Assembly (NCBI RefSeq): GCF_002080045.1
Contig: NZ_MUIN01000013.1
Coordinates: forward strand, 100,684-164,683
Source of the DNA: Pseudomonas sp. Bc-h
GTDB taxonomy: Bacteria; Pseudomonadota; Gammaproteobacteria; Pseudomonadales; Pseudomonadaceae
Direction: 5' to 3'
Length of the DNA: 64,000 bases
Both the position numbers and the translations under genes were made by a program. Below the pieces are notes generated by a model, which saw only the letters and a program-made list of their open reading frames with translations, was not told the DNA's origin and did no database searches. Of this stretch, positions 25,866 to 34,904 are shown in pieces; position 1 is the first letter of the stretch; each line of letters begins with the position of its first letter.

Positions 25866-27578
25866 TCAGCGCAGCATGTAGCGCTGGGCCAGCGGCACTT
25901 CGCTGACCGGCTCGCAGGTCAGGCGCTCGCCATCGGCGTACACGTCGAAGGTTTGCGGGTCGACGCGAATGTCGGGGCAGGCATCGTTGTGCAACATGTC
26001 GGACTTGCGCAGGGTACGGGTGCCGATGGCCGGCAACAGGGCCTTCTTCAGACCCAGTTTTGTGGCGGTGTCGGCTTCAACGGCCAGACGATTGACGAAG
26101 TTCACCGACAGGGCCTGTTTAGCCTCGCCGAACGCGCCCCATTGCGGGCGCATGACCAGTGGTTCGCAGGTGTAGAGCGATGCGGAAGAGTCGCCCATCA
26201 CGCCATGAACGATAAAACCGCCCTTGACCACCAGCTCCGGCTTGATGCCGAAAAACGCCGGACGCCAGAGCACCAGATCGGCGATCTTGCCCGGCTCCAG
26301 CGAGCCGATGTAGCTGTCTATGCCGAACACTCGCGCCGCGTTGATGGTGTATTTGGCGATGTAGCGCTTGATCCGCTCGTTGTCGCCCAGCGCGGTGCTT
26401 TCTTCGGGCAGACGGCCGCGTTGATCTTTCATCTTCGACGCCAGTTGCCAGGTGCGGCAGATCACTTCGTTGATCCGGCCCATGCCCTGGCTGTCCGAGC
26501 CGAGGATCGAGATGGCGCCGGTGTCGTGAAGAATGTCTTCGGCGGCGATGGTCTGCGGACGCACCCGCGATTCGGCGAACGCCACGTCTTCCGGCACGTC
26601 CGGATTGAGGTGGTGGCACACCATGATCATGTCCAGATGCTCGTCGAACGTGTTCACGGTGTAGGGGTTGGTCGGGTTGGTGGAGGAGGGAATGCAATTG
26701 GACTTGCCGGCCACGCTGATGATGTCCGGGGCATGCCCGCCGCCCGCACCTTCGGTGTGATACATGTGGATGGTGCGATCACCGATGGCTGCCAGGGTGT
26801 CTTCGAGAAAGCCCGATTCATTCAAGGTGTCGGTGTGCAGCTGCACCTGGAAATCGTATTCGTCGGCGACTTTCAGGCAGGTGTCGATGACCGCGGGCAT
26901 GGCGCCCCAGTCTTCATGAATCTTCAAGCCCAGACAGCCACCGCGCAGTTGCCCGAGCAGCGATTCAGGTTTGCTGGAATTGCCGCGCCCCAGGAAGCCG
27001 AAGTTGATCGGCCAGGCTTCGGACGCTTGCAGCATCTTGCCGACGTTCCATTCGCCGCCGCAGTCGATACCTACCGTGATCGGGCCCAGAGAGCCGCCAA
27101 TCAACGTGGTCAATCCGGCTGCCAGCGCATGCTCACAGAGCTGCGCCGAGTCGAAGTGGACATGGACGTCGATGCCCCCGGGGGTGACGATCAGGCCTTC
27201 AGCGTCGCGGACGGTGGTCGCCACGCCACAGATCAATTGCGGGTGCACACCGTCCATGACCTGCGGATTGCCTGCCTTGCCGATGGCGACGATCTTGCCG
27301 TCCTTGATGCCGATGTCGCCTTTGACGATGCCGATCACCGGATCGATGATCAGCGCGTTGCAGATCAGCATGTCGAGGGCGCCGTCGTCGCTGTCATGCC
27401 CTGGCATAAGTCCCATGCCGTCGCGCAGGGTCTTGCCGCCGCCGTGCAGGCATTCGTCGCCGGGCACTGAGTGGTCGAATTCGACTTCGGCCAGCAGCGA
27501 GGTGTCGCCCAGGCGCACGGCGTCGCCGACCGTTGGGCCATACATCGCCGCGTATTCCTTGCGTGTCATCGTTGCCAT
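25866..27578 (-). CDS. ureC: Urease alpha subunit UreC
   Basis: A 570-residue catalytic subunit of urease, which hydrolyses urea to ammonia and carbamate. All active-site elements are present: [13 protein letters not shown] (nickel histidines), [10 protein letters not shown] (the lysine that is carbamylated), [25 protein letters not shown] and [20 protein letters not shown] (flap histidine and cysteine region). Length is normal. It starts at ATG 27578, two bases after the gamma-beta fusion gene, and no residue change suggesting inactivity is seen. Confidence 0.97.
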   Translation of the reverse strand: MATMTRKEYAAMYGPTVGDAVRLGDTSLLAEVEFDHSVPGDECLHGGGKTLRDGMGLMPGHDSDDGALDMLICNALIIDPVIGIVKGDIGIKDGKIVAIGKAGNPQVMDGVHPQLICGVATTVRDAEGLIVTPGGIDVHVHFDSAQLCEHALAAGLTTLIGGSLGPITVGIDCGGEWNVGKMLQASEAWPINFGFLGRGNSSKPESLLGQLRGGCLGLKIHEDWGAMPAVIDTCLKVADEYDFQVQLHTDTLNESGFLEDTLAAIGDRTIHMYHTEGAGGGHAPDIISVAGKSNCIPSSTNPTNPYTVNTFDEHLDMIMVCHHLNPDVPEDVAFAESRVRPQTIAAEDILHDTGAISILGSDSQGMGRINEVICRTWQLASKMKDQRGRLPEESTALGDNERIKRYIAKYTINAARVFGIDSYIGSLEPGKIADLVLWRPAFFGIKPELVVKGGFIVHGVMGDSSASLYTCEPLVMRPQWGAFGEAKQALSVNFVNRLAVEADTATKLGLKKALLPAIGTRTLRKSDMLHNDACPDIRVDPQTFDVYADGERLTCEPVSEVPLAQRYMLR

Positions 27579-27580
27579 GT

Positions 27581-28276
27581 TCAGGCCCCCTTGAAGTGTT
27601 GGGCACGGGCGCGTTCCAGCGCCGCCGCCTTGCAGACCGGATCGTGCAGGTTGCCGTTGGTCAAACCGCTGAAGCCGTGGATGTCGCCGCTACCGCCGAA
27701 CTGCACCAGTTGCACTTCACGCAGTTCACCGGGCTCGAAGCGCACAGCGGTGCCGGCGGGGATGTCCAGGTGCATGCCAAAGGCGACTTCACGGGGGAAA
27801 TCCAGCGCTTTGTTGACCTCGAAAAAGTGATAGTGGCTGCCAATCTGCACCGGACGGTCGCCGGTGTTGATCGCCCTGAGCGTGGCGGTCGGCCGGCCGG
27901 CGCTCAGTTGAATGTCGCCTTCGGGAGTAATGATCTCGCCAGGTGTTGGCAGTGTCGTAAGCGGTAGTCGGCCGGGACGAATTGGCTGGTGGACGGTGAC
28001 CAGTTTGGTGCCGTCCGGGAAAGTGCCTTCCACTTGCAGTACTGGCAAGAGGTCGGCTACGCCGGGCATGACGTCATCGGTGTTGAGAAGGGTCGAGCCG
28101 AAACCGATCAGTTCGGCGACGCTGCGACCTTCTCGGGCGCCTTCAAGAATTTCGTCTGCGATCAAAGCGCACGCTTCAGGGAAGTTCAGGCGCAGGCCTT
28201 TGGCGCGGCGTTTGCGCGACAGCTCGGCGGCGCTGTACAGCGTCAGTCGCTCAAGCTCGGTTGGAGTCAGCAGCAT
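27581..28276 (-). CDS. ureAB: Fused urease gamma-beta subunit
   Basis: A 231-residue protein in which UreA (gamma, residues 1-100: [27 protein letters not shown]...VSVA-like GRSVAELI...[23 protein letters not shown]) continues in one frame into UreB (beta, about 105-215: [44 protein letters not shown]). The fused gamma-beta arrangement is also known from Helicobacter UreA, and occurs in some Pseudomonas. The start at ATG 28276 has an AGGAG site; the codon two residues earlier is TTG. About 40 bases separate it from ureF. Confidence 0.95.
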   Translation of the reverse strand: MLLTPTELERLTLYSAAELSRKRRAKGLRLNFPEACALIADEILEGAREGRSVAELIGFGSTLLNTDDVMPGVADLLPVLQVEGTFPDGTKLVTVHQPIRPGRLPLTTLPTPGEIITPEGDIQLSAGRPTATLRAINTGDRPVQIGSHYHFFEVNKALDFPREVAFGMHLDIPAGTAVRFEPGELREVQLVQFGGSGDIHGFSGLTNGNLHDPVCKAAALERARAQHFKGA

Positions 28277-28318
28277 GTTCAAGCTCCTGTGCAGGCGGCA
28301 GGCGTTGGGCCTGTCGTC

Positions 28319-29062
28319 TCAATTGGCAAAAAGGCGAAGGTCCTGTGTTTCGTGACGCATCACGGCGATCTCGGCCATGGGCGTGAAGCCGCAGGCGTCA
28401 TCGATAGCGGGGGGCGCCTGGGCGAGCAGTTCAAGCAGCAGTGGCTGGAGGGCGGTGAGCACCCTTTGGGCATCGATGTGGCCTATGACACCCAGCCGAA
28501 CGGCGGCGCTGACCAGTCCGGTACACAGGCTGTGGGCGGCGGCGAGTTGGCAGTGATTGCAGTCCATGCCCAGCCGGCGCCAGAGCAAACCTTGCAGCAC
28601 CGGCAGATGGCCAGGGGCGTCGCCCGCCAATACCTGACGCTGATAAGCCTCGGCGCCCTGCGTGCCGAGGGCGACATGCACCCCGAGCAGGGATTGACCG
28701 ACGCGACGTGAGCCCTGCCGCAGTTCTTCGGCCAGGGTCAACGCCTCGACCTCAGCATCGAGCACTTGCAGCGCAGGCAGGTCATCGGCGGCGTGCCAGG
28801 CCGCAATTAAAAACGCTCGGTCGAAACTGGCCCAGCGGTGCCGCAACTGACCCTCGACGAAGCCGCGCACCTGCGCGCTGCGGTCTCGATGCATACCGCG
28901 CTGACGACGTCTGACAGTGGGTTCATCGGGCACGCCAAGGCGACCGTCGCTCACCAGCGTTTCCAGTCCCCAGGACCAGGCGACGGCGCCTGCGGGGAAA
29001 AAACTGTCGGCCTGTTGCAGGGCCAACAGGCTGCTGCGCAGGTCGCCTGCATCCACGTTCAT
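28319..29062 (-). CDS. ureF: Urease accessory protein UreF
   Basis: A 247-residue UreF, the helical partner of UreD that gates UreG GTP hydrolysis. Motifs are [26 protein letters not shown] near the start, the RRVGQSLLG segment and DHLGHWPVLQG-like [15 protein letters not shown]. The insertion around residues 48-62 ([20 protein letters not shown]) makes it somewhat longer than typical. It overlaps ureE by four bases. Confidence 0.9.
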   Translation of the reverse strand: MNVDAGDLRSSLLALQQADSFFPAGAVAWSWGLETLVSDGRLGVPDEPTVRRRQRGMHRDRSAQVRGFVEGQLRHRWASFDRAFLIAAWHAADDLPALQVLDAEVEALTLAEELRQGSRRVGQSLLGVHVALGTQGAEAYQRQVLAGDAPGHLPVLQGLLWRRLGMDCNHCQLAAAHSLCTGLVSAAVRLGVIGHIDAQRVLTALQPLLLELLAQAPPAIDDACGFTPMAEIAVMRHETQDLRLFAN

Positions 29063-29499
29063 ACCCGCTGCACCCGGCCGTCCGTCAGCATCGGCGCCAG
29101 ACGTTCCAGATAATCAGCTTCGGGACCATTGAGCGGGATCTGCAGAATGTCTCCAGCAAAGCGCACCTTCCAGTGCATGTTGCCAGCGAAGTAACCCAGT
29201 TCCAGCGCAGCGGCCACGTCCCGGGGTTGCAGGTCGAGGAACTGCTGATCCTGCATCTGCACGACGATGGCCCGCTGGCCGTCGAGCATCAGGACTGAAC
29301 CGTTGCGCAACTGCTGGTGGCGCTCCAGGCGAATGGCGCAGTCAGTGCCGCGATCACTCGCCAGTCGCAGACGATGACGCTGGATATCGCTGGCCGACAG
29401 GCTCAGGGTTTCAACCTGGCCGTGGTGGCTCAGGTCGTGCAGACGGTCGGCGAGGGCAGGGTCGCTGGCCTGGCCGACGATGCGGTCGAGTATCAACAT
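29059..29499 (-). CDS. ureE: Urease accessory nickel metallochaperone UreE
   Basis: A 146-residue UreE that delivers nickel to UreG. It has the N-terminal peptide-binding-like domain (residues 1-70) and the C-terminal metal-binding domain with [25 protein letters not shown], where the central histidine binds nickel at the dimer interface. The C terminus lacks the His-rich tail found in Klebsiella UreE, so it should carry few nickel ions. It follows urtE by 22 bases, joining transporter and enzyme genes in one transcript. Confidence 0.93.
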   Translation of the reverse strand: MLILDRIVGQASDPALADRLHDLSHHGQVETLSLSASDIQRHRLRLASDRGTDCAIRLERHQQLRNGSVLMLDGQRAIVVQMQDQQFLDLQPRDVAAALELGYFAGNMHWKVRFAGDILQIPLNGPEADYLERLAPMLTDGRVQRV

Positions 29500-29521
29500 G
29501 CTGTGGTCTCCTGTGCCGCAA

Positions 29522-30211
29522 TCAGATGGTCAGGTAGCGCAGGATGCGCTCGCGGTCGACGGTCTCGCGGACCTCGCTGTGCACGAATTCGCCTTTCTCG
29601 ATGATCAGGTAACGGTCGGCCACCGCCATGGCGAACGACAGCACCTGCTCGGAGACGATCAGCGAGAAGCCCCGCTCTTTTTTCAGCAGGTTCAGCGCGC
29701 GGGCGATGTCCTTGATGATCGACGGCTGGATGCCTTCGGTGGGTTCGTCGAGGATCAGCACTTTGGGGTTTGAGACCAGTGCCCGGGCGATGGCCAGTTG
29801 TTGCTGCTGGCCGCCGGAGAGGTTGCCACCCTTGCGCCGACGCATTTCGAACAGCACCGGAAAGTACTCGTAGATGTAGTCGGGAATCGGCGCGGCAGGG
29901 GCGCCCTGCATGCCGGTCAGGATGTTTTCTTCCACACTCAGGTAAGGAAAGATCATCCGCCCCTGAGGCACGAAACCGACTCCGGCAGCGACCCGGTCGT
30001 AACTCTTGCGCCCGGTCAGTTCTTCTCCCGCCAGCTTGATGCTGCCGCTGCGCGCGGGGAGCATGCCCACCAGGCTTTTCAGCAAAGTGGTCTTGCCCAT
30101 GCCGTTGCGGCCCATGATCGCCAGGGATTCGGCAGGCGCCAGATTGAGGTCCAGATTGCGCAGCACGTGGCTGTCGCCGTAATACACGTTGAGATTATTG
30201 ACAGTCAGCAT
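29522..30211 (-). CDS. urtE: Urea ABC transporter ATP-binding protein UrtE
   Basis: A 229-residue LivF-like ATPase. Walker A is MGRNGMGKTT (about residues 34-43), the signature LSGGQQQQLAIARAL, Walker B VLILDEPTEGIQPSI. The GMGKTT form of Walker A, and PTEGIQPSIIKDI, are typical of UrtE. It pairs with UrtD on the UrtBC permease. Two bases separate it from urtD. Confidence 0.94.
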   Translation of the reverse strand: MLTVNNLNVYYGDSHVLRNLDLNLAPAESLAIMGRNGMGKTTLLKSLVGMLPARSGSIKLAGEELTGRKSYDRVAAGVGFVPQGRMIFPYLSVEENILTGMQGAPAAPIPDYIYEYFPVLFEMRRRKGGNLSGGQQQQLAIARALVSNPKVLILDEPTEGIQPSIIKDIARALNLLKKERGFSLIVSEQVLSFAMAVADRYLIIEKGEFVHSEVRETVDRERILRYLTI

Positions 30212-30213
30212 GC

Positions 30214-30951
30214 TCAGTGCCCCAGATAGACGTCGATGACGCGAGGATCGTTTTGCACCTGATCCATCGAGCCGTAGGCCAGGGTCTTGCCCTGATGCAG
30301 AACGGTGACTTTGTCTGCCACCGATTTCACGAATTCCATGTCGTGCTCGATGATCACCATGGCTCGGCCCTGGGCGATGCGCTTGAGCAGGCCTGCGGTT
30401 TTCTCCCGCTCACCGGCGCTCATGCCGGCCACCGGTTCGTCGAGCAACAGCAGTTCGGGGCGTTGCATCAGCAGCATGCCGATCTCCAGCCATTGCTTCT
30501 GGCCGTGGGACAACAGTCCGGCCTTGCGCTCCAGCTGATCGCTCAGGAAGATCATCTCGGCGGTCTGTTCGATTTCGGCCTGCAATGCCTTGTCCTTGCG
30601 CGCGAACAGGCAGTTGAAGATGCCGCGTTTGTCTGGCGAGGAGATGTCCAGGTTCTCGCGCACGGTCAGGTCCTCATACACCGAAGGATTCTGGAATTTG
30701 CGGCCGACCCCGGCGCGGGTGATCTGGTACTCGATCATGTTGGCCAGTTGCAGGTCCTTGAAACGGATGCTCCCTGCACTCGGCCGGGTCTTGCCGCAGA
30801 TCATGTCCAACAGGGTGGTCTTGCCCGCCCCATTGGGGCCGATCACCACGTGGACCTGGTTTTCCTCGACGTAAAAATTGAGGCTGTCCACGGCCTTGAA
30901 GCCGTCAAAGGACACGGTCAGGTCCTCGACACTCAGCAGCATGCCGCTCAT
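30214..30951 (-). CDS. urtD: Urea ABC transporter ATP-binding protein UrtD
   Basis: A 245-residue LivG-like ATPase with Walker A GPNGAGKTT, signature LSHGQKQWLEIGMLL and Walker B LLLLDEPVAGMS; the LSHGQKQWLEIGMLL form is characteristic of UrtD. The gene overlaps urtC by four bases. Confidence 0.94.
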   Translation of the reverse strand: MSGMLLSVEDLTVSFDGFKAVDSLNFYVEENQVHVVIGPNGAGKTTLLDMICGKTRPSAGSIRFKDLQLANMIEYQITRAGVGRKFQNPSVYEDLTVRENLDISSPDKRGIFNCLFARKDKALQAEIEQTAEMIFLSDQLERKAGLLSHGQKQWLEIGMLLMQRPELLLLDEPVAGMSAGEREKTAGLLKRIAQGRAMVIIEHDMEFVKSVADKVTVLHQGKTLAYGSMDQVQNDPRVIDVYLGH

Positions 30952-32090
30952 GACTGCACCTCCTTTTTGCTCCAGCGTTGCAGCAGACCGGCCAGGCCCG
31001 AAGGCAGGAACAGCACCACTCCCATGAACAGGAAGCCGATGAAGTACTGCCAGAAGTTGACGAAGTTTTCCGACAGGTAGGTTTTCGCCACGCCGATCAG
31101 CAGCGTGCCGTACACCGCACCCACCAGCGACAGACGCCCGCCGAGGGCTGCGTAGATGACGATTTCAGTGGACGGGATGATGCCCACCAGCGAAGGCGAA
31201 GCGAGGCCCACTTGCAGGGTGAACATCACCCCGCCGAGCGCCGAGATCAGCGCGGCGACAGCGAAGATGAAGGCCTTGAACAACGCAGTGTTGTAGCCGG
31301 AGAAACGTACCCGGTCTTCACGGTCGCGGATCGCGACCACCACCTTGCCCAGCCGGCTGCGCAGGATGAAGCCGCACAGCGCGACACTGGCCAGCAGCAA
31401 CACAGTGGTGATCAGGTACAGAATCCACGGCGTCTGCGGGGTTTGCAGGCTCAGGCCGAATGCGGTCTTGAAGTCGGTCAGGCCGTTGACACCGCCGGTG
31501 TAGCCTTGCTGACCGATGATCATGATCGACATGATCGCCGCCAGCGACAGGGTGATGATCGAGAAGTAGACCCCGCCCACGCGTTTCTTGAAGTAGGCGT
31601 AGCTGAAGACAAAGGCCAGCAGTGTCGGAATGATCAGGATGGCGGCAATGGTGAAGGTCGCTGACTCGAACGGCTTCCACCACCAGGGCAGGGCATCGAC
31701 GCTGTTCCAGATCATGAAGTCCGGCAGGGCCGAGCCGTAGAAGGCGGCGAGGGCGCTGGCGGCTTCGTCTGTTGCGGTCGCTTCCAGCTTCAGGAACATG
31801 GCCATCATGTAGCTGCCCAGGCCGAAGAAAATGCCTTGGCCGAGGCTGAGAATGCCGCCGTAGCCCCAGATCAGCACCATACCCAGCGCGCAGAAGGAGA
31901 GGCTCAGGTATTTGCCCGCCAGACCCAGGCGAAAGTCGCCCAGGCTCAGCGGCAACACCACCAGCAGCAGGATCGACAGCCAGATCAGGCTGTGCCGTTC
32001 GAGCATCGCCAACAGGCCGCCGCTGAACCAGCGCGGCACACGGTCCGAGGCTTGCGAGCGGGTGAGGGGCTTTTCAGTCATGTCATTCAT
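30948..32090 (-). CDS. urtC: Urea ABC transporter permease UrtC
   Basis: A 380-residue LivM-type permease with about ten hydrophobic segments and the EAA-like loop near VVVAIRDREDRVRFSGYN. Family marks include LLVVLPLSLGDFRLGLAGKYLSLSFCALGMVLIWGYGGILSLGQG, typical of UrtC. The start may be the ATG at 32090 or the one nine bases further in (MTEKPL). It follows urtB by one base. Confidence 0.93.
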   Translation of the reverse strand: MNDMTEKPLTRSQASDRVPRWFSGGLLAMLERHSLIWLSILLLVVLPLSLGDFRLGLAGKYLSLSFCALGMVLIWGYGGILSLGQGIFFGLGSYMMAMFLKLEATATDEAASALAAFYGSALPDFMIWNSVDALPWWWKPFESATFTIAAILIIPTLLAFVFSYAYFKKRVGGVYFSIITLSLAAIMSIMIIGQQGYTGGVNGLTDFKTAFGLSLQTPQTPWILYLITTVLLLASVALCGFILRSRLGKVVVAIRDREDRVRFSGYNTALFKAFIFAVAALISALGGVMFTLQVGLASPSLVGIIPSTEIVIYAALGGRLSLVGAVYGTLLIGVAKTYLSENFVNFWQYFIGFLFMGVVLFLPSGLAGLLQRWSKKEVQS

Positions 32091-32091
32091 C

Positions 32092-32994
32092 TCAGCGTCT
32101 CACTTTCGCGGCGAACAGGCCGTTGGGGCGGAAGAACAGCAATACGATGACCACCATCAGCGTGATCGCCTTGGCCATCGAGCCTGTCGTCAGGTACTCC
32201 AGCGAGATCTGCGTCTGGCCGATGGCAAACGCGGAAAGGAAGGTGCCGAGCAGACTCTCGACACCGCCGAAGACCACGACGATGAAGGTGTCCACCAGAT
32301 ACTGCTGGCCGCTCACGGGGCCTGTGGAAGCAAGCATCGTGAACGAGCTGCCCGCGATGCCTGCCAGCCCACAGCCCAGGGCGAAGGTCACAGCGTCGAC
32401 GCGAGCAGTGTTGATCCCGGCCGCACCGGCCATGGCGCGGTTCTGGGTGACGGCGCGAATACGCAGGCCCCAGCGGCTTCGGTAAAGAAACAGGAATACG
32501 GCACCGGCAATGACGAAGGTCAAACCGATGATGAAAATCCGGTTCAGCGGCAGCTCCAGACCTTCGCTGATCTTCCAGGCGCCTTGCAGCCATTGCACGG
32601 TCGGCACGCTGACTTCCTTGGGCCCGAACACCTGACGAAAGACTTGCTGCAGCACCAGCGACAGGCCCCAGGTCGCCAGCAGGGTGTCCAGCGGACGGTT
32701 GTACATGAAACGGATGAAGCAGCGTTCGAGCAGGAAGCCGAAGGCAAAGGTCACCACGAAGGCGACGCCGATGCCGATGATGAAATACCAGCCCATGAAC
32801 TCGGGAAAGTAACGCTGGAACACCAGCGAGGTGACGTAGGTCATGTACGACCCCATCGCCATCAATTCGCCGTGGGCCATGTTGATCACGCCCATCAGGC
32901 CGAAGGCGATGGTCAACCCCAGTGCCATCAGCACCAGCACCGAGAACAGCGAGAACCCGCTGAAGACCTGCATTATCAGAATATCGAGAGTCAT
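32092..32994 (-). CDS. urtB: Urea ABC transporter permease UrtB (short form)
   Basis: A 300-residue LivH-type permease with eight or so hydrophobic segments (FSGFSLFSVLVLMALGLTIAFGLMGVINMAHGELMAMGSYMTY). Many UrtB proteins carry a long N-terminal periplasmic extension and exceed 500 residues; this one lacks it and has the plain LivH size, as in cyanobacterial or amide-type transporters. It follows urtA after a stem-loop. Confidence 0.92.
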   Translation of the reverse strand: MTLDILIMQVFSGFSLFSVLVLMALGLTIAFGLMGVINMAHGELMAMGSYMTYVTSLVFQRYFPEFMGWYFIIGIGVAFVVTFAFGFLLERCFIRFMYNRPLDTLLATWGLSLVLQQVFRQVFGPKEVSVPTVQWLQGAWKISEGLELPLNRIFIIGLTFVIAGAVFLFLYRSRWGLRIRAVTQNRAMAGAAGINTARVDAVTFALGCGLAGIAGSSFTMLASTGPVSGQQYLVDTFIVVVFGGVESLLGTFLSAFAIGQTQISLEYLTTGSMAKAITLMVVIVLLFFRPNGLFAAKVRR

Positions 32995-33030
32995 TGCGTT
33001 GCTACCTGTCGCTGCACAGTGGGTTGATCA

Positions 33031-33052
33031 GGGCGCGAGACGAATCGCGCCC
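33031..33052 (-). other. Intercistronic stem-loop between urtA and urtB
   Basis: GGGCGCGA...TCGCGCCC, an eight-pair stem with a six-base loop, just after the urtA stop. There is no T run. Such hairpins often protect the upstream message, so that more binding protein than permease is made. Confidence 0.7.
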
Positions 33053-33061
33053 GACCCTGCA

Positions 33062-34243
33062 TTACAGTTTTGGAAATGGATTGGGCTCGATCGGCGCGGA
33101 CTCGTAGATCACGTCAACCTGGCCCTGGGCGTTGATGGTGCCGATTCGCGCACGCTTCCACAGGTGGTGGTTGTCCTTGTGCACCTTGATCTCGCCTTCG
33201 GGCGCATCGAGGGTCAGTTCAGACGACGCCGCGATCACCGCCGGGACGTCGAAACTGCCGGCTTTCTCGACTGCTTTCTTCCACAGATAAACCGCTGTGT
33301 AGGCCGCTGCCATCGGGTCGCCGACCACGCGTTTCTCGCCGTAACGAGCCTTGAAGGCGGCGACGAACTTCTCGTTGACCGGGTTTTTCAGGCTCTGGAA
33401 GTAGCTCATGCAGGTCAGGAAACCGGTGAGGTTTTCAGCGCCGATCCCGGTGACTTCTTCTTCGGTTACGGCCAGCGCCATCAGAGTCTGGTTGCTGCTG
33501 TCGATGCCTGCGGCTTTCAGCTGTTTGTAGAACGCCACGTTGGAGCCGCCGACGATGGTCGACAGCACGATGTCCGGCTTGGCGGCCTTGATCTTGTTGA
33601 TCACCGAGGAGAATTCGATGTTGCCCAGCGGCAGGTAATCTTCGCCGACAATCGAGCCGCCTTGCTTGGTGACCGAGGCGCGAGCGAGCTTGTTGGTGGT
33701 GCGCGGCCAGATGTAGTCCGAGCCGACCAGATAGACGCTCTTGCCCTTGTTCGCCATCAGCCAGGTGACGGCAGCGAGGGTTTGCTGCGAGGCTTCGGCG
33801 CCGGTGTAGATGATGGCCGGGGATTTCTCCAGGCCTTCGTAGAAGGTCGGGTAGTAGAGCAGGCCCTTGTCACGCTCGAATACCGGCAACACCGCCTTGC
33901 GCGAGGCCGAGGTGTAGGCGCCGAAAGTGGCGGCGACGTGATCGTTTTCCAGCAGCTTGCGGGCTTTCTCGGCGAAGGTCGGCCAGTCGCTGGCACCGTC
34001 TTCGACGATCGGTTCGATGGTCTTGCCGAGCACGCCGCCGCTGGCGTTGATCTCATCGATGGCGAGTTTTTCTGCATCCACCACCGACGCTTCACTCATG
34101 GCCATGGTGCCGGTGAGCGAATGGATGATGCCGACTTTTACGGTCTCTGCCGCTTGCACCTGGCTGGCCAGTGAAAACGGCAACAGGCTGAAGGCGCCCA
34201 ATAGCAGGGCTTGCTTGATCAAACGGCGCTTGTCGTTGTGCAT
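33062..34243 (-). CDS. urtA: Urea ABC transporter substrate-binding protein UrtA
   Basis: A 393-residue periplasmic binding protein of the UrtA/AmiC/FmdD group. A signal peptide (about residues 1-32, ending SLASQVQAAE) precedes VKVGIIHSLTGTMAMSEASVVDAEKLAIDEINASGGVLG and VYLVGSDYIWPRTTNK...GEDYLPLG, both characteristic of UrtA. Short amides may be bound as well. The start at ATG 34243 has a GGGGAGA site. It heads an 11-gene operon with ureE-D and is preceded by an unusually structured leader with an intrinsic terminator. Confidence 0.94.
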   Translation of the reverse strand: MHNDKRRLIKQALLLGAFSLLPFSLASQVQAAETVKVGIIHSLTGTMAMSEASVVDAEKLAIDEINASGGVLGKTIEPIVEDGASDWPTFAEKARKLLENDHVAATFGAYTSASRKAVLPVFERDKGLLYYPTFYEGLEKSPAIIYTGAEASQQTLAAVTWLMANKGKSVYLVGSDYIWPRTTNKLARASVTKQGGSIVGEDYLPLGNIEFSSVINKIKAAKPDIVLSTIVGGSNVAFYKQLKAAGIDSSNQTLMALAVTEEEVTGIGAENLTGFLTCMSYFQSLKNPVNEKFVAAFKARYGEKRVVGDPMAAAYTAVYLWKKAVEKAGSFDVPAVIAASSELTLDAPEGEIKVHKDNHHLWKRARIGTINAQGQVDVIYESAPIEPNPFPKL

Positions 34244-34262
34244 TGCATTTCTCCCCAGGAAT

Positions 34263-34311
34263 AAAAAAAGCCCGACGTCCCGGCTAAATGAATAACCGGG
34301 AGGTCAGGCTT
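34263..34311 (-). terminator. Intrinsic terminator inside the urtA leader (attenuator)
   Basis: On the minus strand, a 16-base arm beginning AAGCCTGACC and ending CCCGG pairs with an arm beginning CCGGG and ending GGGCTT, with one mismatch and one G-T pair, followed by seven T. It ends 20 bases before the urtA start codon, so transcripts from the sigma-54 promoter at 34427-34441 should stop here unless the structure is prevented. This placement is what an antitermination-controlled gene would show. Confidence 0.85.
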
Positions 34312-34316
34312 CTTGT

Positions 34317-34392
34317 GCCGAATCTGGCGGGACAACTGTGTCCGATCCAGTCGTACGCGAGGTGTTTCCCTACTTGCCAAGTGGGCGTAGGG
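34317..34392 (-). ncRNA. Structured leader element of urtA (copy 1 of 3)
   Basis: Two consecutive folds. Fold 1 (34392-34368): CCCTAC-GCC-loop-GGC-AA-GTAGGG. Fold 2 (about 34352-34324): CTGG-ATC-GGAC-ACAGTT-GTCC-CG-CCAG, a stem capped by a hexaloop with A at position 1 and G at position 4. It lies between the sigma-54 promoter and the terminator. The same architecture with changed but still paired bases occurs before amiC and before the amidase. AmiR has an ANTAR domain, which binds hexaloops with A1 and G4, so this is a likely AmiR target; a ligand-binding riboswitch is the alternative. Confidence 0.65.
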
Positions 34393-34426
34393 CAAACAGC
34401 TGGCGCGATGTCTCAGAAGTGTATTA

Positions 34427-34441
34427 GCAAGGGTGGTGCCA
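34427..34441 (-). promoter_or_regulatory. Sigma-54 promoter of the urtA operon
   Basis: TGGCACCACCCTTGC on the minus strand differs from the consensus TGGCACG-N4-TTGC at a single position. Transcription would begin near 34415, giving a leader of about 170 bases. NtrC-dependent nitrogen control is the natural inference for a urea operon. Confidence 0.82.
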
Positions 34442-34658
34442 ATTGCGGACCTGCACGCAAATGCGCGTTGCCTGGTTATCCAGACTCATTTCTCTGCATT
34501 AATTGCACAGCGAAACAGGGCTGCGCCGGTTTGGCGCGAGAGCGGGGCGGACGCACCAAAAGCGTGACGTTTTGCGTGGGTGCGCAGCCGAAGGTTTCCC
34601 CGCCCAATTGCCGGCGCAAACCTTGGTGGGGTCGTCGCGGGTCCGCAGGGGCGGCGGC

Positions 34659-34673
34659 TGGCCCGCTATCTGC
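34659..34673 (+). promoter_or_regulatory. Sigma-54 promoter of amiC-amiR
   Basis: TGGCCCGCTATCTGC matches TGGCACG-N4-TTGC except at two positions and keeps the exact GG-to-GC spacing. It lies 25 bases upstream of the leader element and about 230 bases before the amiC start. Between this and the opposite promoter at 34427-34441 the 217-base divergent region could hold shared activator sites; none was identified with confidence. Confidence 0.62.
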
Positions 34674-34708
34674 ATGGCAACAGACCAATACCCTCGCAGG
34701 GTCCCTTG

Positions 34709-34797
34709 TCACACGCCCATTCCCGGCAGGTGTGGAAGGCCCCTCGCATGCCTGGCCTCGACAGCGTTGTCCCGCCAGTTTCAGGCACAAATGCCTG
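34709..34797 (+). ncRNA. Structured leader element of amiC (copy 2 of 3)
   Basis: Fold 1 (34709-34735): TCACAC-GCC-loop-GGC-AG-GTGTGG. Fold 2 (about 34752-34779): CTGG-CCTC-GAC-AGCGTT-GTC-CCG-CCAG, again a hexaloop with A1 and G4. A third hairpin, CAGGC-ACAAAT-GCCTG (34782-34797), follows and is partly shared with the urtA copy. No T-rich terminator was found between it and the amiC start, so any control here may act differently from the urtA leader. Confidence 0.6.
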
Positions 34798-34904
34798 AGA
34801 GCCGCCGCTTTACATGCGGACATTCGCTCAATGAATCCTTTGCACAATTCCAGACCCTGACACTTGCCGGGCGTCTCATCTCACGTTGAACAAGGTTGAT
34901 AGGC

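Noticed and set aside
25578-27470. Plus-strand frame of 630 codons across ureG and ureC
   Set aside because: Antisense shadow of ureC; composition typical of reverse-frame translation.
34760-34810. Glycine or TPP riboswitch, suggested by the GGCACAAATGCCTGAGAG stretch
   Set aside because: The neighbouring core sequences of either class are absent, and the stretch is explained by a simple hairpin that is partly shared with the urtA leader.
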